Positions 32,511-44,500 of a stretch of 64,000 nucleotides of DNA are shown one piece after another. Position 1 is the stretch's first letter. Each line of letters begins with the position of its first letter. Both the position numbers and the translations under genes were made by a program. The notes beneath the pieces are model-generated. The model worked only from the letters and a program-made list of their open reading frames with translations. It was not told where the DNA came from and made no database searches. The DNA is from Corallococcus sp. NCRR (GTDB lineage: Bacteria > Myxococcota > Myxococcia > Myxococcales > Myxococcaceae), in the NCBI RefSeq assembly GCF_026965535.1, contig NZ_CP114039.1, forward strand, positions 6,882,001 through 6,946,000. Direction: 5' to 3'.

Positions 32511-35500
32511 AGGGCTCGAACGCCGCACCGTCCGTGGCCCCGGCCCCCGGTCACCGTCCGCGCGAGGCGTCGAAGCCGGGCGCGTCCGGCTCCATCGCCA
32601 TCATCGGCATGGCGGGCCGCTTCCCCGGCGCGATGACGGTGGCGGAGTTCTGGCGCAACCTGCGCGGGGGCGTGGAGTCCATCACGCGCTTCGCACCGGA
32701 GGAACTGGAGCACCTGCCCGTCCTGCCCGAGGGCGTGGAGCTGTGGCAGCACCCGGCGTTCGTCCCGGCCGCGGGCGTGCTCGACGGCGTGGACCGGTTC
32801 GACCACACGTTCTTCGACATGTCGCTGCGCGAGGCGCAGTTCACGGATCCGCAGCAGCGGCTGTTTCTCCAGACGGCGTGGGCCGCGCTGGAGGACGCGG
32901 GCATCGATCCGGAGCGCTTCCCTGGAGCCATCTCGCTGTACGCGGGAGCCACGGGCTCCGGGTACACGGACGCCGTGCGCCAGGCGATGCCGATGGACGC
33001 GGCGTCGTTCATGGAGCTGCAGGGCACGGCCACGCACGAGAGCCTGGCGACGAAGACGTCCTTCAAGCTGGGGCTCACGGGTGAGAGCACGCTGCTCTAC
33101 ACCGCGTGCTCCACGGGTCTGGTGGCCGTGCACCTGGCCTGCCAGAGCCTGCGCGTGGGGCAGTCCGACGTGGCGCTCGCGGGCGCGACGCGTCTGTCGG
33201 TCCCGCAGCGCACGGGTTACGTGGCGCAGGAGGGGCTCATCTTCTCCCCGGACGGCCACTGCCGTGCGTTCGATGAGAAGGCGGGCGGAACACTCTCCGG
33301 CAATGGCGTGGGCGCGGTGGTGCTCAAGCGCCTGGAAGATGCGGTGCGGGATGGGGACTCCATCTACGCCGTCATCCGGGGCTCGGCCATCAACAACGAT
33401 GGGCGGAACAAGTCCGGCTTCACCGCGCCCAGCGTGCAGGGCCAGGCGGCGGTCGTGTCCCAGGCGCTGACCAACGCGGGCGTGTCACCGGAGGCCGTGG
33501 GCTACGTGGAGGCCCATGGCACCGCGACGCCTCTGGGCGACCCGATTGAAGTGGCGGCGCTGACGCGCGCGTATGGCCTGGGGGCGGAGCACCGGGGGCA
33601 CATCGCGCTGGCGTCGCTGAAGACGAACGTGGGGCACCTGGACACGGCCGCGGGGCTGGCGGGCCTGATGAAGGCCGCACTGGCGCTGCACCACGGGGAG
33701 ATTCCCCCCAGCCTCCACTTCGAGAAGCCCAACCCGCAAATCGACTTCGACGCGGGGCCGTTCTTCGTCAACACCACCTTGCGGTCGTGGCCTCGCAGCG
33801 AGACGCCTCGCTTCGCCGCGGTCAGCTCCTTCGGCATTGGTGGCACCAATGCCCACGCCATCCTCGAGGAAGCCCCCATGCGGCAGAGTGGTTTCACCAC
33901 GCGTTCCCACCAGCTCGTCGTGCTGTCCGCGCGCTCGCCGGAGGCCCTGGAGGCGGCGGCGCGGCAGCTCGATGCGCACGTGGCGGAGGGCGTGGACGCG
34001 CGGGCGCTGGCGGACCTGGCGTTCACGCACGCCGTGGGGCGCAGGGTGTTCGAGTACCGCCACGCGGTGGTGGCGAAGGACGCGGAGGACCTGGCGCGGC
34101 AGCTGCGCAAGCCGGTGACGGCGGTGAAGACCGGCAAGCGCTCGCCGCGCGTGGCGTTCGTGTTCTCCGGCCAGGGAGCGCAGCGGGTCGCGATGGGGCG
34201 CGAGCTGGCGGAGGCTTCGCCCCGATTCCGCGCGCACCTGGATGCGTGCCTCGCGTTGCTGGATGCGCCGCTGCGGGAACGGGTATCGGTCCTGCTCGCG
34301 CCCGAAGGCGACGCGGAGGCCTCGGTATTGCTCGCGGACACGCGCGTGGCGCTGCCCGCGTTGTTCAGCGTGCAGGTGGCGCTGGCGCGGCTGTGGCAGG
34401 ACCTGGGCGTCACGCCGTCCGCGGTGATGGGACACAGCTTCGGTGAGTACGCGGCGGCGTGCGTCGCGGGCGCGCTGTCGCTGGAGGACGCGATGCGCCT
34501 CACGGTGGCGCGCGGTGAGCTGATGCACCGGATGCCGCCGGGCGCGATGCTCGCGGTGGCGCTGCCCGTGGAGCGCGTCCAGCCCCTGCTGTCCGGCCGG
34601 CTGGAGCTGGCGGCGGTGAACGCGCCGGACCGCTGCGTGGTCTCCGGGCCGGTGGAGGAAGTGGAGCGGCTGGAGGCGGAGCTGAGGGCCCAGAAGGCCG
34701 GCGCGGTGCGCATGCCGGCGCCGCACGCGTTCCATTCCGCGGACGTGGAGCCGTTGATGCCGGAGCTGGCGCGCGTGGTGGGCACGCTGCGCTGGACGGA
34801 GCCCACGGTGCGCTACGTGTCCAGCCTCACGGGCATGGCGGCGAGGCCCGGGCAGCTCGCGGATCCAGCCTACTGGACGGAGCAGATGCGCCGGCCGGTG
34901 CACTTCACCCGCGCGGTGGAGACGCTCCAGGAGGAAGGCTGCGCGGTGATGCTGGAGGTGGGTCCCGGCCAGGACGTGACGCCGCTGGTGCGCGCGAACC
35001 TGCTGCCGGTGGAGCCCGGAGCGCCCCGCGTGCGAGGGCTCGCGTCACTGCGCATGGGCGGGACGACGACGGAGCAGATGGGCTGGCTCCAGGCCGTGGG
35101 CGAGCTGTGGTCCGCGGGCGTCGCCGTGGACTGGAACGCGTTCTACGCGCACGAGCAGCGCATGCGGCTGCACCTGCCCACCTACGTCTTCCAGGAGAAG
35201 ACCGTCTGGGTGGAATCCAAGGCGCAAGCCCCTGCGTCCGGCCGTGTTCCCGCAGTGGAAGTGGTGGCGCAGGCTGCAGCCCTCCCCGCTTCAAGTTCCG
35301 TTGAGGCCCCGCGCCCGGTACCCGCTGGAGCCTTCGGAGGAGCCCACGGGCCGTCCGGCTCCATGCAGAGCCGAGCTGCGGGCCGGGTAGCGACAGTGAC
35401 TCAGACCTCGTCCTCCGAAGAACCTCCGTCGGCAACTCCCGGCGCCGCCGCGTCCTTCGCCACGACACCGCTCCTGGCGCAGACCGACGCTGCCTCCGTC

Positions 35501-38500
35501 GACAGAGGCCCGATGTCCACGCGCACGGACGCTCCTTCCTCTGACGGTCCTGAGACCGGGTCCTTCGCGTCCTCGATTCACACGTCAGAAACCGCGGTCC
35601 CCACGGCCTCGCACGACGCGATTGAGACCGCTGCCTCCGCGACCTCGCGAACCGCCCGTGACGACGCGCCTCGCGGTGAGGTGGAGGAACGCGTGGCCGC
35701 GCTGTGGCGTGAGCGCCTGGGGCTGGAGTTCGTCGGCCGCAACGACGACTTCCTGGAGATTGGCGGCAACTCGCTGACGGCCGCGCAGCTCCTCAACCAG
35801 GTGCGCGACGCGTTCGGCGTGAACCTCCCGCTCGCCGCCCTCTTCGAAGCGCCCACCGTCGCGGGCATCGCGGAGCGCCTGGAGCCCCTGCTGCGGCAGG
35901 CGCCGCACGCACACGTCTCCGTGGAGCTGCCCCTGGTGCCGCTCTCGCGCACCGGCGAGCTGCCGCTGTCCTTCGTGCAGGAGCGCGTCTGGCGTCTGGA
36001 GCAGCACCTGCCCGGTCAGTCCGCGTACAACATCCCGTTCGTCCTGCGCCTGGAAGGCGACGTGAACGCCGAGGTGCTGGAGCGCGGCGTCCAGGAGATC
36101 GTCCAGCGCCACGAAGCGCTGCGCACTACCTACGACGCCGTGGACGGCCGCCCGGTGCAACGCTTCCACGCGCGGATGCACGTCCCGCTCACCCTCGTGG
36201 AGCTGCGCGGCCCCATGGAGACCCGCGAACCCGAGGCCCTGCGGCTCGCCCGCGAGGACGCCGCGAAGCCGTTCGACCTGATTCATGGCCCCGTGCTGCG
36301 CACCACGCTCGTGCGCGTGGCCCCCCAGGTGCACCTGCTCCTGGGCTGCATCCACCACATCGTCAGCGACACGCTGTCCATCGCCCTGTTCGTCCAGGAG
36401 CTGGGCCAGCTCTACGACGCCTTCCTCCAGGGCCGTCCCTCGCCCCTGCCCCCGCTGCCCCTCCAGTACGCGGACTTCGGCGCGTGGCAGCGCCACAGCG
36501 TCGCGGGCAACCACCTGCCGGAGCAGGACCAGGGCTGGCGGCAGCGACTGGCCGGCATGCCGCGCAGGCTGGACCTGCCCACGGACCGTCCGCGCCCCGC
36601 CGACAGCCCGCTCACCTCCGCTCGCATGACGGTGGACTTCCCGCCCGCGCTCGCCCGCGAGCTCACGGCCTTCGGCCGCCGCGAGGGCTTCACCGGCTAC
36701 ATGACGGTGCTCGCCGCGTGGCAGACGCTGCTGCACCGCTATTCCGGGCAGACGGACATCATCGTCGGCACGCCCATCGCCAACCGCACGCGGCCGGAGT
36801 TGCTGCCGCTCATCGGCTACGTGGCGCACTCGGCGGCGTTCCGCACGCGCTTCACGGACGGGCTGACGTTCCGCGAGCTGCTGGCCCAGGTGCGCGAGGA
36901 GGTCGCCGACGCGCAGACGCGTCCCGACGTCCCCTTCGAGTCCCTGGTGGAAGCCCTCGTCCCGGGCAAGGACATCGGCCGCGGGCGCATGACGGACTCC
37001 GTGTTCGTCTACCACACGGGCGCGGCCGCGGGCGCCACGACGCTGAACCTCACCGGCCTGCGTGGCTCGCTGGTGGAGGTGCCGGGCACGCCCGTGCAGT
37101 GGGGCGCCACGCTGGCGGACCTCACGCTCGTGCTCTCCGAGTCCCACGGCCGCGTCCACGGCGCACTGGAGTACGCGACGGAGTTGTTCGACGCGGCCAC
37201 CGTGGCACGGCTCGTGGAGCACTTCCAGGTGTTGCTCGGCGCCGGGCTCGCCCGGCCAGAGACGCCTGTCTCCCACCTGCCCCTGGCCACGGAGGCCGAG
37301 CGCCGCGCCTGGCCCGCGCCCCGGGCCTCGCCGGGCTTCACCTCCGTGCCGTCGCTCCTCGCGGAACGTCGCGAGCGTCAGGCGGACGCCATCGCCGTGT
37401 CGCGTGGGGACAGCCACTGGACCTGGGCGGAGCTGGGCGGTCGCGCGGAGGCCCTGGCCTCGCGACTGATGGCCCTGGGCGTGTCGGCTGGGACGCCCGT
37501 GGCGGTGTGCCTGCGCTCATCACCGGAGAAGCTGTCCGCGCTGTGGGCCGTGCTGTCCGCCGGTGGCGCGGCCATCGCGCTGGGCCCTTCGGAACTGGCG
37601 CGGCTGTCCGTCTACGCGCCGGAGGGCGCCCGCGTGCCGGTGCTCGTCACCACGCGCGCGCTGGTGGCCTCCGTGCGCATGGAGGATTCGCGCGTCGTGT
37701 ACGTGGAGGACGTGGAGGCAGCGGCGGCTTCCTCCGGCGCCGTGGCGGACGCGCACGCCCTGGCGTGGCTGCTGCCCACGGGCGCGGGTCAGCCCGCATG
37801 GGCCCTGGGGCACCGCGAGCTGGCGGAGTTCTTCACCGCCCTGGACACGCGCCTGTCGCCCCCGGATGGCGGCGCGTGGCTGTCCGCGAGCGAGCCGTCC
37901 GCGGATCGGCCGGAGCTGGAGGCCCTGTGGGCGCTCACGCGCGGGCTGCGCGTGGTGTACCCGCCGGAGCGCATCACCGCGGGGCTGGTGAACCTGCACG
38001 GGGGTGGGCCTCGCGCGAAGGCCATGGACCTGAGCCTCATCTACTTCGCCAACGACGAGGACACGCTCCAGGGGCCGAAGTACGAGCTCTTGATGGAGGG
38101 CGCGAAGTACGCGGACGCGAACGGGTTCTCCGCCATCTGGACGCCCGAGCGGCACTTCCACTCCTTCGGCGGCCTGTACCCGCAGCCGGCGGTCATCTCC
38201 GCCGCGATCGCGGCCGTCACGAAGCACGTGCACGTGCGCTCCGGCAGCGTGGTGCTGCCGCTGCATGATCCGTTGATCATCGCGGAGCAGTGGTCCGTGG
38301 TGGACAACGTGTCCCAGGGCCGCGTGGGTCTATCGGTGGCAACGGGCTGGCACACGCAGGACTTCACCTTCGCGCCGGCCAACTTCGAGAAGCGCCGCGA
38401 CATCCTCCTGGAGAAGCTGGCCACGCTGCGCGCCCTGTGGCGGGGCGAGCGCTTCAAGCGGCCCGGCGGTGCGGGCACCACGGTGGAGGGCGCCCTGCGG

Positions 38501-41500
38501 CCGAAGCCGGTGCAGAAAGAGCTGCCGGTGTGGCTCACCGCCACGTCCAATCCGGAGACCTTCCGCATGGCGGGCGAGCTGGGTGCGGGCGTGCTTACGG
38601 GCCTGCTGTCCCATTCGCTGGAGGAGCTGAAGCCGAAGGTGGCGCTGTACCGCGAGGCGTGGCGCCGCAACGGGCACCCGGGCCGGGGCCACGTCACCTG
38701 CATGCTGCACACGTACCTGGGCGACGACGAAGAGCAGGTGCTGAAGCTCGTGCGCCAGCCGCTGCTCGCGTACTTCCGCAGCTCGGTGGACATCGTCACG
38801 TCGCTGCTGCTCACGCAGGGCTACCAGGGGGACATCCAGAAACTGTCCGCGGATGACATCAACGCGCTGCTGGAGCACACCTTCGAGCACCACGCCAAGA
38901 CGACGGGCCTCGTGGGCACGGTGGACAGCGCGATGCGGCGGCTGCGCGACGTGCGCGCGGCGGACGTGGACGAAGTGGCGGCGCTCATCGACTTCGGCCT
39001 GGATACGCCGGTGGTGCTGGACGGCCTGCGCCGGTTGGCCGTGGTGCGCGAGCGCATGGACGCGGAGGCCGCCGCCCGCCAGGAGCAGGTGCTGGTGGAG
39101 GCCGAGGCGGGCGTGGAGGGACTGCTGGAGCTGGCGCGCCAGTCCGGCGCGGTGCTGGTGCACACGTCGGCGCGTCTGGCGCGCACGCTGAGCGAGCTGC
39201 CCGGAGCACGCGAATCGTTGTCCCGCGTGGGCGCGCTGGTGGTGGAGGGCGCGTCGGTGGAGCTGGGCGCGGCGCTGCACCGTACGGCGGGCGTGGAGGT
39301 GTGGCTGTCCGGTGATGCCCAGGAGGGAGCCCTGCTGCCGCGCACCCCGCGCGAGCGCATCCCCGCGAACCTCCAGGCTTGGGTGCTGGACGCGGCCGGT
39401 CAGCCCGTGCCCGCGGGCGTGGTGGGCGAGCTGGCCCTCGCGGGCGCGGGACTCCCCACGGCGCTGTGGCGCGCGGGTGATGAAGAGCACCGGCGCCTGG
39501 TGCCGCACCCTCGCGAGTCCGCGGCCCGGCTGTACCGCACGGGCCGCCATGCACGGTTGCGCGCGGATGGCCGTGTGGAGCCGGTGGCCTCGCCGTCCCG
39601 CCTCCCCCCTCCGCCCGTGGCGCATCCCGCCGTGGAGGCACTGAGTCCCATAGCGCCCGTCGGCGTGGATGGACTGCGGCCTGCGGCGCAACCTGTCGCC
39701 GCGGGAGGCCTGCGCCCTGGAGCGCAGCCCATCAGTGCGAACACCCCGTGGCCTGGCGCGCAGCCTGTCGGTACGGAAGCGTTGGGCCCTGGAGCGCAGC
39801 CCACCGGTGCAAACACCCCGTGGCCTGGCGCGCAGACTCTCGGCACGGAAGCCGTGCGCCCTGGGGCTCAGCCCACCGGTGCGAACACCCCGTGGCCTGG
39901 CGCGCAGCCTGCCGGTGCGAACAGTCCGTGGCCTGGAGCGCATGCCGCCAGCGCGGAAGCCCCGCGCCCTGGAGCGCATCCCGCCGTGGGACAGACCGCG
40001 CGCCCGGTGTCGCAAGTGGCCACACGGCCCCCGGTCCGGATGGACGCGGGTCCGCCGCCCATCCCTCGCGTGGGGCGCGACACGCCGCTGCCCCTGTCCT
40101 TCGCGCAGCAGCGCCTCTGGTACCTCCAGCAGTTGGAGCCCGGCAGCGGCGCGTACAACAACCCGTCCCTCTTCCGTCTCGTCGGAGCGCTGGACGTGGA
40201 CGCGCTCCAGGCCGCACTGGACGCGTTGGTGGCGCGGCATGAGGTGCTGCGCACCACATACTCACTGGAGGGCGACCGCGCGGTGCAGAACATCAACCCG
40301 CCGCGAAGCCTGCCGCTCCCGCTGCGCGACGTGACGGGCGACACACCCGAGGCCCGCGAAGCGGAGATGCTGCGCTTCTGCAAGGCGTACGTGCTGCTCC
40401 CCTTCGACCTGGAGAAGGGCGTCCTGCGCGCGACGCTGCTGCGCATGGAGCCCCAGGTGCACGTGCTGGCGCTCGTCTTCCACCACGCGGTGTCCGACGC
40501 GTGGTGCAACATGGTCATCGCGCACGATCTGACGGCGAACTACGCCGCGTTCCGCTCGGGCCAGCCGTCGCCCCTGCCGGAGCTGCCGGTGCAGTACGCG
40601 GACTATGCCGTGTGGCAGCGCGCGTGGCTGGAGGGCGGCGAGATGGAGGCGCAGCTCGCCTGGTGGAAGCAGCGGCTCTCCGGTGCGCCCAACCTGGAGC
40701 TGCCCACGGACCGGCCACGTCCCGCCGTCATCTCCTTCGCGGGCGCGCGGCACCGGTTCACGCTCCCTCCGGACGTGTCCACACCGCTGCTGGCGCTGGG
40801 CCGCAAACACGGCGCCACGACGTTCATGGTGCTGATGGCGCTCTTCCAGACGATGCTGTCGCGCTACTCCGGCCAGGACGACTTCGTGGTGGGCACCCCC
40901 ATCGCGGGCCGCACGCGCCCGGAGCTCGAGTGGCTGATGGGGTGCTTCATCAACACCCTGCCCTTCCGCGCGAAGCTGTCCGGCCTGCCGTCCTTCGCGG
41001 AGCTCCTGGTCCGCGTGCGCACCCAGGCCCTGGAGGCCTACTCGCACCAGGACGCCCCCTTCGAGCGCGTGCTGGACGCGATGCAGTTGCCGCGCGACCT
41101 GAGCCGCACGCCGCTGTTCCAGGTGAGCATCAACGTGGTGAACACCCCGGAGGCCCAGGCCCGTCCCGCGGACCTGACGCTCAGCGGAGTGACCGTCCCC
41201 ACGGACACGTCCAAGTTCGACCTGGGCTTCGAGGTGCTGGAGGGCCGCGACGGCTTCAGCTGCAGCCTGGAGTACGCCACCGCCCTCTTCGACGCGGCCA
41301 CCATCGAGCGCATGGCGGAGCACCTGGTGGGCCTGGCGCGCGCCGTCGTCGCGAGCCCCCGGACGCCCGTCGCCCTGCTGCCGCTGCTGGCGGAGGCGGA
41401 GCGGCACCAGGTCCTGGACGCCTGGAACGACACGTTTCGCGACTACCCCCATGACGCGTGCATCCCGGACCTCTTCGCCCGTCAGGCCGAGCTGCGCCCG

Positions 41501-44500
41501 GACGCGGTGGCGCTTGAGTTCGGAGAGGAGCGCCTGACGTACGCGCAGTTGGACGCGCGCACGAACCAGTGGGCACACCTGCTGCGCCAGCACGGCGTGG
41601 GCCCGGACGTGCTGGTGGCGGTCTCCCTGGACCGCTCGGTGGAGCTCATCGTCGCGCTGCTGGGCATCCTCAAGGCCGGGGGCGCCTACGTGCCGCTGGA
41701 TGCGTCCTACCCGGCGGCGCGCCTGGCCGCGATGCTGGAGGACGCGCCCGCGAAGCTGCTCGTCACCACACGCGCGACGCGCGAAGCGCTGCCGGTGGAG
41801 CTGCCGTCCCTCTTCGTGGAGGAGGCGCCCGTCGCGGATCAGCCCACGTCGCGAGTGGCAGACACCGGCCTGCGCTCACGCCACCTGGCCTACGTGGACT
41901 TCACGTCCGGCAGCACCGGCCGGCCCAAGGGCGTCGCGGTGGAGCACCGCGCCGTGATGCGCCTCCTGCACCACCCGACGTACGGGCACGTGGGGCCGGA
42001 GGAGACCTTCCTGCTCGTCGCGCCCATCTCCTTCGACCCCACCACGCTGGAGATCTGGGGACCGCTGCTGCACGGCGGAAAGCTGGCGGTGTTCCCGCCC
42101 ACCTCACCGTCGGACGTGGACCTGCTGGCCAGGGTCCTCCAGCGCCACGGCGTCACCACGCTGCTGCTGACCTCCGGCCTCTTCACGCAGGTGGTGGACG
42201 TCAACATGGAGGCGCTGCGCGGCGTGCGGCGCGTGCTCGTGGGCGGTGACGTCGTGTCACCGGTCCACGTGCGCCGGGTGCTGGAGTCGGACCTGGGGAC
42301 CGCCGTCACGGCCTGCTACGGCCCGACGGAGACGACCCTCCTCGCGTCCACCTGGTCCGTGCCAGACGCGGCGTCCGTGGGCGCGACGATGCCCATAGGC
42401 CGGCCCATCGCGCAGACGCAGCTCTACGTGCTGGACGTGCACGGACAGCCGGTCCCCCCGGGTGTGCCCGGCGAGCTGTACGTCGGCGGCGACGGCCTGG
42501 CGCGCGGCTACGCGTCCCGGCCGGACCTCACGGCGGAGCGCTTCGTCCCGCACCCCTTCTCCTCGCGGCCCGGTGAGCGGCTCTACCGCACGGGCGACCT
42601 GGCGCGCTGGCGGCGCGACGGAGTCATGGAGTTCCTGGGCCGCGTGGACCACCAGGTGAAGGTGCGCGGCTTCCGCATCGAGCTGGCGGAGGTGGAGGCC
42701 GCCCTGCGCGCCCACTCCAACGTGCGCGAAGCCGTGGCCTGGGTGCGCGAGGACGTGCCCGGCGACAAGCGGCTCGTGGCCTACGTCGTCCCGGACGGCG
42801 GGCCGCTCGACGCGAACGCGCTGCGCGACTTCATGCGCCAGCGGGTGCCGGAGTTCATGCTCCCGTCCGCGTTCGTCACCCTGGCGGCCCTGCCGCTGAC
42901 GGCGCAGGCGAAGGTGGACCGCAAGGCCCTGCCCGCTCCCGAGGGCCAGCGCGCCTCGCGCCGTGAGTACGTCGCGCCCCGCACGCGCATGGAGCAGTCG
43001 CTGGCGCAGGTGCTCGCCCAGGTGTTGCGCGTGGAGCGCGTGGGCCTGGATGACAACTTCTTCGAACTGGGCGGCGACTCCATCATCAGCCTCCAGGTCG
43101 TCGCGAAGGCGCGGCAGGCCGGCGTCCAGTTGCTGGTGAAGGACCTCTTCCAGCACCCCACCCTGGGCGCGCTGGCGGCCGTGGCCCGCGTGAGCGCGGC
43201 CAGCCTCGCTGAACAGGGCCCGGTGGTGGGCGACGTGCCCCTCACCCCCATCCAGGCGGGCTTCCTGGAGCGCGAGCCGGTGTACGCGCACCACTTCAAC
43301 CACGCCCTGCTCCTCAAGGCCCGGCAGCCGCTCTCGCCCGCGCACCTGGAGCAGGCCCTCACAGCGCTCGTCGTCCACCACGACGCCCTGCGCCTGCACT
43401 ACCTCCGTGGCCCGGAGGGCACCTGGCGCCAGCGCGACGCCGGGCCTGACGAAGCCCCGCTCACGCTCCTCCAGGTGGACCTCTCCGCGCTGCCGGCCGA
43501 GGCGCACGCGTCCGCCATGGAAGCGGAGGCCACGCGCATCCAGGCGTCGTTCGACCTGTCCGCGCCGCCGCTCGTGCGGCCGGTGCTGTTCCACTTCGGG
43601 CCGGGCGAGGCGCAGCGCCTGCTGCTCGTCATCCATCACCTGGTGGTGGACACGGTGTCGTGGCGGATCCTCGTCGAGGACCTGGAGACGGCCTACCGCC
43701 AGCTCCAGTCGGGCCAGGGCATCACGCTGCCCGCGAAGACGACGTCCTTCCTGTCGTGGGCCCGAAGGCTGGAGACGCATGCCCTGTCGGACGTGCTCGG
43801 CGCGGAGGCCGCCTTCTGGCTGGAGGCGGCGCGCGCGGACGTGGCGCCGCTGCCCGTGGACGGACCGGGGCCGCGCACCTACGCCACGCACCGGACGGTG
43901 GCCGCGGAGCTGGACGCGGAGGCCACCCGGCTCCTGCTCCAGGAGACGCCCGGCGCGTGGAGGGCGCGCATCGACGACGTGCTGCTGACCGCGCTCGGCG
44001 TGGCGCTGGGCGAGTGGACCGGCAAACCCGACGTCCTCATCGACCTGGAGGGCCACGGCCGCGAGGAGCTGTTCGCGGACGCGGATGTGTCGCGCACCGT
44101 GGGCTGGTTCACGTCCCTCACGCCCGCCCTGCTGCGGCTGTCTTTCAGGGGCACGCTGGGAGACCGGCTGCGCGCCGTGCGCGACACGCTGCGCGCGTGG
44201 CCCGGCCGGGGCATCGGCTTCGGGCTGCTGCGCCACCTGGGTCCCGTCGAAACGCGGGCCCGGCTGGCCGCATTGCCCCAGGCGCAGGTGTCGTTCAATT
44301 ACCTGGGACAACTGGATGGCTCGGCCGCCGCGAGCACCCTCTTCGCCCTGAGCGACGAGCCCGTGGGCCCGAACGTGGCCCCCCAGGCCGCGCATCCGCA
44401 CGCGCTGGTGGTGGATGGCTCGGTGCTGGACGGGCGGCTGCGCATGGCCTTCGGCTACAGCCCACTGCTGCACCACGAGGAGACCGTGCGGACCCTGTCC

